Assembly: GCA_017527075.1 (NCBI GenBank)
Contig: JAFXQM010000019.1
Location: 62,001-126,000, forward strand
Direction: 5' to 3'
Length of the DNA: 64,000 nt
From: Selenomonadaceae bacterium
GTDB lineage: Bacteria > Bacillota > Negativicutes > Selenomonadales > Selenomonadaceae
Shown in pieces: positions 25,181-33,218 of the stretch. Under the pieces are notes generated by a model, which did not search any database, was not told the origin of the DNA, and saw only the letters and a list, made by a program, of their open reading frames with translations. Positions within the stretch are counted from its first letter, which is position 1; each line of letters starts with the position of its first letter. The translations under genes were made by a program, and so were the position numbers.

Positions 25181-25754
25181 AACGATAAACCTCCGTCCAG
25201 CCGCGCCCGTATGCGTCGTAAAAATCAATCTCGCCGCCTTGGTCGCCCGAAGCCCAATCACCGCCGCGCGGATTGTTCACGCCGCGAGCCTCCACCGTTT
25301 TGCCGTCGCCAATGTAAATCGCCACGTGTCTTTGCGGCGTGCAGAGAATATCGCCGCGCTGAAGATTATTTTGGACTTCTTGCCACGAAAATTTTTGCCA
25401 GCCGCCGTCGACGCTCAAGTCAGCCCAAATCGTGTCGGCGTCCCCGACGTATTGTCTGCCGTTGTAACGCGCCATGTACGCGGGATTTTTGTGCCAGTTG
25501 TCGATTATGTTGAAGCCGGCTTGGTTGAAGGCGTGATAGACCAGCGAAGAGCAATCGTAGTCGGGGCCGTCGCGCGAGCCGGTGTAAAGTCTGTAAGCCG
25601 TGGCATTTTCCGCGCCCTGCGAGTAACCGTGGCTTTGGTCGTTGGCAATGGCAATCGCCCACGTGACAGCCGATTCGACGCGCGAATTAGTCGCCTGCGC
25701 GGCCGTCGTGAGCATGAGACTCGCCGCGAACACCACCGCCAAAAATTTTTTCAT
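25167..25754 (-). CDS. Secreted NlpC/P60-like peptidoglycan hydrolase
   Basis: This 195-residue protein has a signal peptide (MKKFLAVVFAASLMLTTAAQA) and a catalytic Cys-His pair: DYDCSSLVYHAF and RHVAIYIGDGKTVEA, the NlpC/P60/CHAP cysteine peptidase pattern. It would cut peptide or amide bonds in murein. The domain occupies almost the whole mature chain, with no separate wall-binding repeats. Confidence 0.85.
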   Translation of the reverse strand: MKKFLAVVFAASLMLTTAAQATNSRVESAVTWAIAIANDQSHGYSQGAENATAYRLYTGSRDGPDYDCSSLVYHAFNQAGFNIIDNWHKNPAYMARYNGRQYVGDADTIWADLSVDGGWQKFSWQEVQNNLQRGDILCTPQRHVAIYIGDGKTVEARGVNNPRGGDWASGDQGGEIDFYDAYGRGWTEVYRYVGN

Positions 25755-25809
25755 GCACTGACCACCTTTTTAGCTTTCAGATGTCAGCTTTGAGCTTTAA
25801 GGATTTTTT

Positions 25810-27024
25810 CTAACAGCTGACAGCCAACAGCTTAAAAAACTTTTTCTTGCCCTTGCGAATGACGGCGGGCAGGTCGTCGGCTTTCAAAATGTAATCGACG
25901 TCAGAAATTTTTTCGTCGTTGAGCGTGAGCCCGCTCTGCGCGATGAGCCTGCGCCCTTCCGATTTTGAATCGATAATCTTCGCGGCGGCCAGCACGTCCA
26001 AAAGTTTTTTCCCGACGGCGTCAGTCACTTCGACGGTCGGCATGTTCTCGGAGCTTTGTCCCGCGAAAATTTCTTCGGCGGATTTTCTCGCTTGATTGGC
26101 AGCGTCCTCGCCGTGAACAAGTTTCGTGACCTCGTAAGCCAAAACTTTTTTCGCCTCGTTAATCGCGGCGTCTTTCAAGTTCGACAGGCGATTGACCTCG
26201 TCCATGGGAATGAACGTCAGCAAACTCAGGCAAGTCTTAACGTCCGCGTCGTCGACGTTGCGCCAGTACTGATAGAAATCGTAAGGCGAAACTTTGTCCG
26301 CGTCGAGCCAGAGCGCGCCGCCGGCAGTCTTGCCCATCTTCGAGCCGTCACTCTTGAGCAAAAGTTTGTTCGTCAAGCCGTAAGCCGCGCGTCCGGTCTT
26401 GCGCCGAGTGAGTTCGACGCCCGCGATGATGTTTGACCACTGGTCGTCGCCGCCGCACTGAAGAATGCAATCGTAATCGCCGTTGAGCTTGTAAAAATCG
26501 TAGGCCTGCATGACCATGTAATTGAACTCCAGGAACGTCAAGCCCTTCTCCCAGCGTTGCTTGTAACATTCGGCGGCGAGCATCCGATTGACCGTGAAGT
26601 TTGCGCCGACCTCGCGGAGCAAATCAATGTAACCGAGTTTGCGAAGCCAGTCGCCGTTGTTGACCATCAGAGCTTTGCCGTCGCTGAAGTCGATGAAGCG
26701 CGCGATTTGCTTTTTGAACTGTTCGCAGTTGTGATGAATTACTTCGTCCGTCATGACTTTGCGCAAATCCGAACGCCCCGACGGGTCTCCGATTGTTCCG
26801 GTGCCGCCGCCCACGAGCGCAATCGGTCTGTGGCCGGCGCGTTGCATGTGCGCCATCACCATCAGCGCGATGAAGTGCCCCGCGTGCAAGCTGTCAGCCG
26901 TCGGGTCGAAGCCGATATAAAACGTAACTTTTTTCTCGCCGAGCAATTTCCTTACCTCTTCGGCGTCGGTGCACTGCGCGATGAAGCCGCGTTCAGTCAA
27001 AGTGTCGAATACATTTTCTGCCAA
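25810..27024 (-). CDS. tyrS: Tyrosyl-tRNA synthetase
   Basis: This 404-residue class I synthetase shows [16 protein letters not shown] (HIGH-like), [22 protein letters not shown] (KMSKS-like) and a C-terminal S4 RNA-binding domain ([13 protein letters not shown]). TTG 27024 is chosen because AGAGGAGG stands 7 bases upstream. The last residues, KLLAVSC, run into a heptad-type repeat (GCTGTTGGCTGTCAGCTGTTAG), so the natural C-terminus may have been altered by it. No T-box leader is visible; hicB ends 14 bases upstream. Confidence 0.95.
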   Translation of the reverse strand: MAENVFDTLTERGFIAQCTDAEEVRKLLGEKKVTFYIGFDPTADSLHAGHFIALMVMAHMQRAGHRPIALVGGGTGTIGDPSGRSDLRKVMTDEVIHHNCEQFKKQIARFIDFSDGKALMVNNGDWLRKLGYIDLLREVGANFTVNRMLAAECYKQRWEKGLTFLEFNYMVMQAYDFYKLNGDYDCILQCGGDDQWSNIIAGVELTRRKTGRAAYGLTNKLLLKSDGSKMGKTAGGALWLDADKVSPYDFYQYWRNVDDADVKTCLSLLTFIPMDEVNRLSNLKDAAINEAKKVLAYEVTKLVHGEDAANQARKSAEEIFAGQSSENMPTVEVTDAVGKKLLDVLAAAKIIDSKSEGRRLIAQSGLTLNDEKISDVDYILKADDLPAVIRKGKKKFFKLLAVSC

Positions 27025-27038
27025 AACAATTCCTCCTC

Positions 27039-27320
27039 TTAATTGCTTAAACTCCAATCGGGAGCAAAATCTTTAAGGTCAACTTCAATCAAAGTCAACG
27101 CCTCGTTCTCAGACAATTTTATTGACTCAAGACGACTCGGCGCGGGCAATTTCTCTCCGTCTTCGAGCATTCCGTATATGTGCAAGGACAGCCCCTCGCG
27201 AGCATAATGAAAGGCTTGAAGAAAATCTGCGCCTTGAGAAACACAACCGTCGAAGTCAGGGAAAATCACTCCGATTCCGCCGTTGCCTTTGCTGAACACG
27301 GCGGGATAAGCATACCTCAT
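27039..27320 (-). CDS. hicB: HicB-family antitoxin
   Basis: This 93-residue protein has the HicB partial RNase H fold pattern: [29 protein letters not shown] and [15 protein letters not shown] (each longer than one motif). It is paired with hicA upstream, 12 bases apart. ATG 27320 has GGAGTGA 8 bases upstream. It binds and inhibits HicA and usually represses the pair. Confidence 0.9.
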   Translation of the reverse strand: MRYAYPAVFSKGNGGIGVIFPDFDGCVSQGADFLQAFHYAREGLSLHIYGMLEDGEKLPAPSRLESIKLSENEALTLIEVDLKDFAPDWSLSN

Positions 27321-27332
27321 GCAAATCACTCC

Positions 27333-27530
27333 TTACATGAATTTCAATCCCGATTGTCGCTCAATACTTTTCAAAACATTTTTTTCTAAATCTTTGACGG
27401 GGTGTTGAACAGTCACTCGCCCTTTCTTGAACGGATGCTTGAATTGGTGATGGTCGCCCCTGCAATTAACTTCATACCAGCCGGCTTTCTTGAGCATGGC
27501 GATAACTTCGTTCGATGAATAGCTTTTCAT
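27333..27530 (-). CDS. hicA: HicA-family toxin (mRNA interferase)
   Basis: This 65-residue double-stranded-RNA-binding-like protein reads MKSYSSNEVIAMLKKAGW, then CRGDHHQFKHP with the catalytic His, and VTVQHPVKDL. HicA degrades mRNA. The order hicA-hicB is the common one. ATG 27530 is preceded by GGAG. Confidence 0.9.
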   Translation of the reverse strand: MKSYSSNEVIAMLKKAGWYEVNCRGDHHQFKHPFKKGRVTVQHPVKDLEKNVLKSIERQSGLKFM

Positions 27531-27599
27531 AACACTCCGCTCCTCGCGGCGGATTGTATCAAAAAATATCATCAACTGCAATGCAGGAAAGTTTTTACG

Positions 27600-27700
27600 C
27601 CGCTCAGAAAAATTTTTGCCCGCGCCGAATGAAATTGCCGCTCAGAAATTTTTTACGCCCGCTCAGAAAAATTTTTGTCCGCGCCGAATGAAATTGCCGC
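27600..27700. repeat. A/T-block minisatellite upstream of hicA
   Basis: Repeated CGCTCAGAAAAATTTTTG(T/C)CCGCGCCGAATGAAATTGC-type units occur in two full and one partial copy. They are related in style to the arrays at 14745 and 56865. No gene is supported. Confidence 0.75.
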
Positions 27701-27734
27701 AAAAAAAATCCCCCAAGTTTCGGGGGATTTTTTT
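27701..27734 (-). terminator. Terminator after lpxI
   Basis: AAAAAAAATCCCCC and GGGGGATTTTTTT flank the loop AAGTTTC. It is symmetrical, so it should work in both directions; on minus it follows the lpxI stop directly. Confidence 0.9.
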
Positions 27735-27736
27735 AT

Positions 27737-28540
27737 TCACATGGCGACGATTGAAATTCCTTGGGCGTCAGCGAACTTTATCATCTGCTCGCGTTCGACC
27801 AAAAGAGTTTTGCCCGCCTCGATTGCCAGAGCCGCCGCGCCGACCTGCGCCATCTGTTCAATCGTGCGATAACCGACCGTGGGCACGTCGAAGCGATTGT
27901 CTTGCTGCGGCTTTGAAACTTTTGCGACGACAGCTCCGCCGCACGCCAGCCGCCCGCCGCGTTCAATGCAGGCGTCCGTGCCCTCGATTGCCTCCAGAGC
28001 CATGACCGCCCGATTCTTCACGACGACCGTCTGCCCGATGTCGAAGCGTCCGAGTTCCTTGGCGATTCGGAAACCGAACTCCATGTCTTGCCGCTCGGCG
28101 TCCGTCGGCTCGCGCTTGGTGATTGTCCCTCGGCGCGGCATGAGCTTTCTAATCAGCGCGGTTTGGTCAAAGGCTTGAATGCCCGCCTTTGCCAGCTCGC
28201 GAACAAACGCCATCATAATCGTGTCATCTTTTCTGTCCGGCAAACTCATTATCAGCTGCATCATTCGCGCGTCGGGCACCACCGCTCCGTTGAAGAGGAG
28301 TTCCTTGGTGACTTTGCCAATCATCGTGACCTTTTGGATTTGATTTGCCTTCAGGTAATTCAAAATCGATTCGAGTTGCGCGACGCTGATGAATTGATAA
28401 TCTTTGGCGAACTGCGCGATTTGCGTGTCGCTGTTTGGAAGCAATCCGACCGCGTAAACTTCGTAACCGAGCTGCGCGGCGGCGCGTGCACACTCCACGG
28501 GCAACTTTCCTGCGCCCGCCAATATTCCGAGCCTCTCCAT
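27737..28540 (-). CDS. lpxI: UDP-2,3-diacylglucosamine pyrophosphatase LpxI
   Basis: This 267-residue DUF1009 family protein (LGILAGAGKLPVECARAA; MIGKVTKELLF; PRRGTITKREP; FDIGQTVVVKNRAVMALEAIEGTDA) replaces LpxH in lipid A synthesis and makes lipid X. It ends the lpxC-fabZ-lpxA-hypothetical-lpxI cluster. GGAGG stands before the ATG. lpxB, which often follows, is not in this window; a terminator follows instead. Confidence 0.95.
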   Translation of the reverse strand: MERLGILAGAGKLPVECARAAAQLGYEVYAVGLLPNSDTQIAQFAKDYQFISVAQLESILNYLKANQIQKVTMIGKVTKELLFNGAVVPDARMMQLIMSLPDRKDDTIMMAFVRELAKAGIQAFDQTALIRKLMPRRGTITKREPTDAERQDMEFGFRIAKELGRFDIGQTVVVKNRAVMALEAIEGTDACIERGGRLACGGAVVAKVSKPQQDNRFDVPTVGYRTIEQMAQVGAAALAIEAGKTLLVEREQMIKFADAQGISIVAM

Positions 28541-28552
28541 TTTATGACCTCC

Positions 28553-28590
28553 GATTTTAGGATTTAGAATTTAGGAGTTAGGATTTAGGG
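28553..28590. repeat. Heptad repeat TTAGGAT/TTAGAAT
   Basis: Four to five degenerate 7-base units (TTAGGAT, TTAGAAT, TTAGGAG) lie between lpxI and the preceding gene. The same family of units appears at 34751, 37388, 39243 and 59058. Confidence 0.7.
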
Positions 28591-28616
28591 AAAAAATCTT
28601 CTCCCTTGTACCTCAT

Positions 28617-28970
28617 TTAAACTTTAATCGCGGGCAAACCCGAAGCAATCTTGCGAGCCTCTTCGTCCCGCGCGCGCTGATTCTCTTCGACGAACGAAGG
28701 AAACTTCGCGGCGAGAATCATCAGCGAATTTATGACTTCGCCCTCGGTCTGTGTCTCGTGTCTCCGCCGCTGAAAAATTTCCGTGACGAGCTCCGACAAA
28801 CTTTTCAAAGAAATTTTTTCGCCGCGCTGCCATTTCGTCAGGGAAGTTTGAACGTATTCGCGGATGATGTCTTCGCCCGCCGCGTCGAGTTCCCTGCCGC
28901 TGTCCGTTATCGTGTCTCTAATCGCCCGCGCCGTCCACGCGGCAAGCCTTGCAATTTCTTTGCTGTTCAT
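28617..28970 (-). CDS. Hypothetical helical protein in the lpx cluster
   Basis: This 117-residue, charged, mostly helical protein begins MNSKEIARLAAWTARAIRD and has no signal or membrane segment. The ATG directly follows the lpxA stop (TAAATG) with GAGGAT as ribosome binding site, so it is coupled to lpxA. I do not recognise the family; position suggests a link to envelope synthesis, but nothing in the chain shows it. Confidence 0.75.
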   Translation of the reverse strand: MNSKEIARLAAWTARAIRDTITDSGRELDAAGEDIIREYVQTSLTKWQRGEKISLKSLSELVTEIFQRRRHETQTEGEVINSLMILAAKFPSFVEENQRARDEEARKIASGLPAIKV

Positions 28971-29780
28971 TTATTTATCCTCAAAGTCTCTGCGCTCACG
29001 GCAAATGCCGCGCTCGGCGTTGCGTAAAAATCTCAGGAAGTGTTCGACCTCTTCGCACGAGTCAACTTCCTGTTCGATGACTGCAATTGCTTCGGGCAAG
29101 CTTAATCCCGACCGATACAAAATTTTGTACGCCTTTTTAATCAGCCGCCGCGATTCGAGCGGAACACCCGCGCGCGATATGCCGACGTTGTTAAGCCCGA
29201 CGACTTTTGCGGGGTGGCCGTCGACGATTGTGTAAGGCACGACATCTTGAACGAGTTTGCTCATGCCGCCGACCATTGCGTTGCGCCCGATTTTCACGAA
29301 CTGGTGGACGCCCGCCATGCCTCCGATAACCACTCTGTCTTCGACGATGGCATGACCCGCGCAGCTCGCCAGGTTGCTCATGATGACGTGATTGCCGAGA
29401 GTGCAGTTGTGTGCCACGTGAATGTAAGCCATGAGCAGGCAGTCGTTGCCGATTCGAGTTTCGTTGCCTTCGCCCGTCGCCCGATGAATCGTCGCGCCTT
29501 CGCGGATTGTCGTCCTGTCCCCGATGACCGTGTAACTGCGCTCGCCTTTGAATTTTAAATCTTGCGGGGCGGCTCCCACGCTGGCGAACTGATAAACTCT
29601 GCACTCTTTGCCAAGGCTCGTCCACTTTTCGATGACGGCATGAGGACCGATGACTGAGCCGTCGCCGATTTCCACCTCGTCGCCAATCACGCAGTACGGT
29701 CCGATTGTCACATTCTCTCCGAGGCGCGCGCTGAGCGAAACGATTGCGCTCGGGTGAATGTTCGTTTCCGGTTTTATCAT
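28971..29780 (-). CDS. lpxA: UDP-N-acetylglucosamine O-acyltransferase LpxA
   Basis: This 269-residue protein catalyses the first step of lipid A synthesis. It has the left-handed beta-helix hexapeptides (IHPSAIVSLSARLGENVTIG), the catalytic His in the AYIHVAHNC region, GGMAGVHQFVKIGR and the helical C-terminal tail. AGGAG precedes the ATG. It proves an LPS-type outer membrane in a lineage whose other features are Firmicute-like. Confidence 0.95.
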   Translation of the reverse strand: MIKPETNIHPSAIVSLSARLGENVTIGPYCVIGDEVEIGDGSVIGPHAVIEKWTSLGKECRVYQFASVGAAPQDLKFKGERSYTVIGDRTTIREGATIHRATGEGNETRIGNDCLLMAYIHVAHNCTLGNHVIMSNLASCAGHAIVEDRVVIGGMAGVHQFVKIGRNAMVGGMSKLVQDVVPYTIVDGHPAKVVGLNNVGISRAGVPLESRRLIKKAYKILYRSGLSLPEAIAVIEQEVDSCEEVEHFLRFLRNAERGICRERRDFEDK

Positions 29781-29798
29781 TGCATTTACTCCTGAGGC

Positions 29799-30239
29799 TT
29801 AAAGTTCGTCACGCTGTTTCAGCACGAAAGTAAAATCGGCAACTGCCACGAGTTTGTCGTCGACGTAACCGTCGGTGTGAAGCACGCCGAAGACTCCGCG
29901 CACTTTGACGATTTCCGCCTTGGTTATGAGTGTGTCGCCGGGCACGACAACTTTTTTGAACTTGATGTTGTCCATGGCTCCGAAGAGAGCAATTTTCCCG
30001 CGGTGTTCTTCGGGGTAAAGCATTGCCACGCCTCCGACTTGCGCCATGGCCTCCAGCTGAAGCACGCCGGGCATTATCGGGTGACCGGGGAAATGTCCCG
30101 CGAACTGCGGCTCGTTCATCGTTATATTTTTTAAACCCGTCGCCGACTTGAACGGGTCGATTTCCAAAATTCTGTCCACCAAGAGCATTGGCGGGCGGTG
30201 AGGCAATATCTTCATGATGTCTTCGATTTCCAATACCAT
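29799..30239 (-). CDS. fabZ: 3-hydroxyacyl-ACP dehydratase FabZ
   Basis: This 146-residue hot-dog fold dehydratase of fatty acid synthesis shows LPHRPPMLLVDRI (active-site His), FAGHFPGHPIMPGVLQLEAMAQ (catalytic Glu) and FKKVVVPGD. It lies between lpxC and lpxA, as in Gram-negative lipid A clusters, where FabZ competes for the hydroxyacyl-ACP used by LpxA. Confidence 0.95.
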   Translation of the reverse strand: MVLEIEDIMKILPHRPPMLLVDRILEIDPFKSATGLKNITMNEPQFAGHFPGHPIMPGVLQLEAMAQVGGVAMLYPEEHRGKIALFGAMDNIKFKKVVVPGDTLITKAEIVKVRGVFGVLHTDGYVDDKLVAVADFTFVLKQRDEL

Positions 30240-30255
30240 TTATATCGCTCCTTTG

Positions 30256-31089
30256 TCAGGAATTGTTTTCCGAAAAAATTTTCTTCGCGAGCCGAGTGTT
30301 GAGCGCGTGACCCGAAGCCGCCGCCACGATGTGACACTTCACAATGCCCGCCAGCCGCATGTCGCCGATTACGTCCAAAATTTTGTGGCGGACAAGTTCG
30401 TCGGGATAATTGAGTTCGTTGAGCCAGCCCTCGTCGTTGTAGACGATGACGTTTTCAATCGTGCCGCCCAAGCCCAGCCCCATTGCCCTCAGCGCGTCGA
30501 TTTCTTTTTCGTAGGCGATTGTCCGCGCGGGCGCAATTTCTCGCTCGTAAATATCTTCGGTTATTTCAAAGTCGGCGTATTGAATTCCAATCAGCGGGTG
30601 CGGATTGACCGAGACGAAACTGACGCGGAAGCCGTCGTAGGGCACGGCCATGATGAATCGCTTGCCCTCCGCGCCGTCCACGCGATAAATTTTTTCCACG
30701 CGAATAATTTTTCTCTCGGCGTCCTGTTCGACGAGACCCGCCGCGCGAATCATCTTGAAGAAGTCAATCGAGTTGCCGCTGAGCACGGGCGGCTCCTCCG
30801 CAGAAATTTCAATCTCGCAGTTGTCCACGCCGCAAACGTTCAGCGCGCTCATCAGGTGTTCGATTGTAAAAACTTTTGCGCCGTCCTCCTCCAAAGTCGT
30901 CGCCCGAAGTGTCGCCGTCACGTTGGCAGCCGTCGCATGAATTTTTGGTCGCTCCGGCAAATCCGTCCGCAAAAAAATTATTCCGCTGTCTACTTCGGCG
31001 GGCTTGAGCTCCAAGCGCACTTCTTTGCCCGAATGCAGCCCGACGCCGACGCAGGAAATTTTGCTCCGCAGTGTCCGTTGTCTGAGCAA
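30256..31089 (-). CDS. lpxC: UDP-3-O-acyl-N-acetylglucosamine deacetylase LpxC
   Basis: This 277-residue zinc deacetylase catalyses the committed step of lipid A synthesis. It shows GVGLHSGKEV, EHLMSAL (zinc His), LSGNSIDF, ARTIAY and the final HKILDVIGDM...SGHALN with the other zinc ligands. It starts with TTG 31089, with GGGAGG 7 bases upstream, and is first in the lpx cluster. Confidence 0.95.
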   Translation of the reverse strand: MLRQRTLRSKISCVGVGLHSGKEVRLELKPAEVDSGIIFLRTDLPERPKIHATAANVTATLRATTLEEDGAKVFTIEHLMSALNVCGVDNCEIEISAEEPPVLSGNSIDFFKMIRAAGLVEQDAERKIIRVEKIYRVDGAEGKRFIMAVPYDGFRVSFVSVNPHPLIGIQYADFEITEDIYEREIAPARTIAYEKEIDALRAMGLGLGGTIENVIVYNDEGWLNELNYPDELVRHKILDVIGDMRLAGIVKCHIVAAASGHALNTRLAKKIFSENNS

Positions 31090-31140
31090 GACTTCGCCTC
31101 CCTTCGGAAAAATTCTTGCACATTATATCACCAATGATTT

Positions 31141-31281
31141 TTAACGTCGATAAATTTTTTGGCGGAAAAATTCTTGAACTGCACGGGGGATTCGTTTTGC
31201 CTTGAACATTGACAAAAAAATGAGCGTGTGGTAAATTTCAAACGTGTTAATCGAAAACACCTTCGTAATGGAGCGAAGCAT
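31141..31281 (-). pseudogene. Degenerate copy of the type I toxin-like gene
   Basis: ATG 31281 reads MLRSITKVFSINTFEIYHTL, whose first 30 bases match the intact peptide gene at 31485 after removing a 12-base block, and the stretch after it repeats the GAACTGCACGGGG terminator half. It lacks a ribosome binding site and runs on for 46 codons into unrelated sequence. It appears to be a decayed tandem copy that now carries the antisense promoter. Confidence 0.5.
31209..31237 (+). promoter_or_regulatory. Predicted promoter of an antisense RNA
   Basis: TTGACA (31209-31214) and TAAATT (31232-31237) are separated by 17 bases on plus. A transcript from about 31244 would run through the hairpin at 31291-31342 and meet the 3' end of the toxin-like mRNA. 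Confidence 0.6.
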
Positions 31282-31344
31282 ATCTGCCACAAACGAAGAA
31301 AAACCCCCGCGCAGAGTGATGAACTGCACGGGGGCTTCGTTTTG
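31244..31344 (+). ncRNA. Predicted antisense RNA (antitoxin candidate)
   Basis: This is inferred from the promoter at 31209-31237 and the stem-loop at 31291-31342. The RNA would be about 100 bases. Its 3' half is the exact complement of the toxin mRNA terminator, and its 5' half is the antisense of the decayed toxin copy, so it partly complements the toxin start region. Confidence 0.5.
31299..31342 (-). terminator. Terminator of the toxin-like mRNA
   Basis: On minus CCCCCGTGCAG pairs with CTGCGCGGGGG around a 9-base loop, followed by TTTTT. An outer AAACGAAG/CTTCGTTT pair extends the structure. Confidence 0.85.
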
Positions 31345-31398
31345 CCTAACCGGTTTGATGAGACCGATTATCCTGGGCACTTAGTGGACAACGGGATG

Positions 31399-31485
31399 CT
31401 ACTTTTTGAAGAACCGGTCATAAATGTAATTGCCAATGACAATCGACAACACATTCAGAGCCAGAGCCGTAATGGAGCTCAGCAT
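31399..31485 (-). CDS. Putative type I toxin, 28-residue membrane peptide
   Basis: ATG 31485 has AGGAGG about 8 bases upstream. The peptide begins MLSSITALALNVLSIVIG, continues NYIYD and ends RFFKK: one membrane span and a basic tail, as in Fst/Ldr-type toxins. It has a strong promoter (31550-31578), a 58-base leader, and a strong terminator. A divergent promoter from the other side predicts an overlapping antisense RNA. It is chromosomal, between lpxC and a DUF805 gene. Function is inferred from this layout. Confidence 0.65.
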   Translation of the reverse strand: MLSSITALALNVLSIVIGNYIYDRFFKK

Positions 31486-31549
31486 TACTACCACCTCCTC
31501 TCATCAAGTGTTCTGCCGAGTGGATTGAGAGGGAAGTAGCATCGGCGGA

Positions 31550-31578
31550 ATTATATCAGAAACTTTTCAGCCGTTCAA
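31550..31578 (-). promoter_or_regulatory. Promoter of the toxin-like gene
   Basis: On minus TTGAAC (31578-31573) and TATAAT (31555-31550) are separated by 17 bases. Confidence 0.75.
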
Positions 31579-31604
31579 TCTGTCCAAAGATTTTTGCGCA
31601 AGAA

Positions 31605-31637
31605 AAAAAACCGCTCCTCTGTCGGGGCGGTTAATTT
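31605..31637 (-). terminator. Terminator after the DUF805 gene
   Basis: AACCGCtCC and GGgGCGGTT flank TCTGTC; the A-run on the left becomes a T-run on minus, directly after the DUF805 stop. Confidence 0.8.
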
Positions 31638-32090
31638 TTATTCGAGCGGGTCAGAGCCGTATTGATTGTCGCCGTGAGTGCCGGGGCAAAGCATGATGTA
31701 CAGACTGATGAAGCCGCTCACTATGTTGAAAAGATTTTCGAGGTTCGAGGGCTCCGTGACCAAAAAATCTCCGTCGCGGAAAATTATCGGCACGAGCCCG
31801 AGCCCAATCGCGACGTAAGCGAGCGTTTCAGTTTTGTTCATGTCGTGCAGACGCCTGACCATAAGACAGAAGAGCGGAATCTGTGCGGCGGCGGAAAAAA
31901 GTTTAACCACGTTGTTCCCGAAGCCTGAAAGATGACCGAGCGCGTTGACGTCCAAGATGATGATGACGAGCAAAATCATTATCGAGAGCAGAGCAACTGC
32001 GATGTTGCGTTTGAAGTATCGCCAGCGATTGAGTCGCCCGTCGCGGCGGAAAAAATTTTCAAAGATACCCTTGTCCTTAACGTGAGCCAA
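31638..32090 (-). CDS. DUF805-like inner-membrane protein
   Basis: This 150-residue protein has four hydrophobic segments and the DUF805 pattern: GRLNRWRYFKRNI near the start, LMVRRLHDMNKT in the middle, LCPGTHGDNQYGSDP at the end. Function is unknown. TTG 32090 is preferred, with GGAGG 8 bases upstream; GTG 32099 is the alternative. It follows the ABC operon by 15 bases and may be its last gene. Confidence 0.85.
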   Translation of the reverse strand: MAHVKDKGIFENFFRRDGRLNRWRYFKRNIAVALLSIMILLVIIILDVNALGHLSGFGNNVVKLFSAAAQIPLFCLMVRRLHDMNKTETLAYVAIGLGLVPIIFRDGDFLVTEPSNLENLFNIVSGFISLYIMLCPGTHGDNQYGSDPLE

Positions 32091-32105
32091 TGCAATCACC
32101 TCCGC

Positions 32106-33218
32106 TTAAGCGAGTCGGAAAGAAATTTTGTTGACGCCGTCCGAGTATTCGTGAGAAAAATCTTTCGAGAGGCTGTGGAGAATCGTCGCGCCCAAATTTT
32201 CCACGTCGAAGTCCTCAAAATTTTTGTCGAGCGGATTGTACTCTTTGCCCGCGCAAGAAAATTTTATCTCCAGGCTGTTGTCGACTTCGGCGTAAGTGAT
32301 GTCGAGCGTAATGTGAAGAATATTTTCGCCCGAGCAGGTGTTCTCAATCATCTCGTAAATCAATTCTTCGCAGCAAAGTTGCAGGCGATTGGTCTTGCGC
32401 GAGCTCAGCCCGTATTTCTCCGCGAACATTTGAATTTTGCCCTGCATCTCCATGAGGTCGAAGGCGCGCTCAAAAATTTCGTAGGAAAAATATTTTTGCT
32501 TGTGGATGAAGGCAATGGTCTTGGGGCGTTGGGGCGCGTCGAAAATTTCGGCGGGCGTGCCCTGCTCATAAATTTCTCCGTCGGCAAAAAATAAAATCCG
32601 CGTGGCGACTTCGCGGGCGAAATTCATCTCGTGCGTGACGATTATCATCGTTAAGCCTTGCTTGGCGAGCATGCGAATGACCGCGAGGACTTCGCCAACC
32701 ATGGTCGGGTCGAGGGCTGAAGTCGGCTCGTCGAAGAGGATAACTTTCGGATTCATCATCAGGCTGCGGCAAATTGCAATTCGTTGCTGCTGACCGCCCG
32801 ACAAAAATTCCGGGTAAGCGTCCGCCTTTGAAGTCAAGCCGACGGTCGCCAGCAAGCCCATTGCCTTTTCGCGCGCGGCCTCCTCCGTCATGCCCAAAAG
32901 TTTTATCGGGGCGACGGTTAAATTTTCCATGACGTTCATGTGCGTGAAGAGATTAAATCTTTGCCAGACCATGCCGAGCTTGCGGCGGATTTTATCGATG
33001 TCGACGTCGGGCGCGGTGAGCTCTTCGCCGTCGATAAAAATTTTTCCCGCGTTGGGAGTTTCGAGCAATTCGACGCAACGCAGGAAAACGCTCTTGCCGC
33101 AGCCGGAGCCGCCGATAATTGCAATGCGTTCGCCCGCCTCCACCGTCAAATCAATTCCGCGCAAGACTTCCAAGTCGCCGAAAGATTTTTTCAAGCCGCG
33201 AACTTCGATAACACTCAT
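32106..33218 (-). CDS. Polar amino acid ABC ATPase fused to an RsbW-like domain
   Basis: Residues 1-245 are a GlnQ/ArtP-type ATPase: Walker A GGSGCGKSVFL, signature LSGGQQQRIAI, Walker B VILFDEPTSALD, switch THEMNFARE. Such proteins normally end near residue 240-250. Here a second domain of about 115 residues follows, with NRLQLCCEELIYEMIENT (the N-box pattern of GHKL ATPases) and a final NLGATILHSLSKDFSHEYSDG-like segment typical of RsbW/SpoIIAB anti-sigma kinases. The C-terminal part could bind ATP and regulate transport; this is inference. It overlaps the permease gene by 4 bases. Confidence 0.85.
   Translation of the reverse strand: MSVIEVRGLKKSFGDLEVLRGIDLTVEAGERIAIIGGSGCGKSVFLRCVELLETPNAGKIFIDGEELTAPDVDIDKIRRKLGMVWQRFNLFTHMNVMENLTVAPIKLLGMTEEAAREKAMGLLATVGLTSKADAYPEFLSGGQQQRIAICRSLMMNPKVILFDEPTSALDPTMVGEVLAVIRMLAKQGLTMIIVTHEMNFAREVATRILFFADGEIYEQGTPAEIFDAPQRPKTIAFIHKQKYFSYEIFERAFDLMEMQGKIQMFAEKYGLSSRKTNRLQLCCEELIYEMIENTCSGENILHITLDITYAEVDNSLEIKFSCAGKEYNPLDKNFEDFDVENLGATILHSLSKDFSHEYSDGVNKISFRLA

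Noticed and set aside
27020..27040. T-box leader of tyrS
   Set aside because: hicB ends 14 bases upstream of the tyrS start, leaving no room for a T-box.
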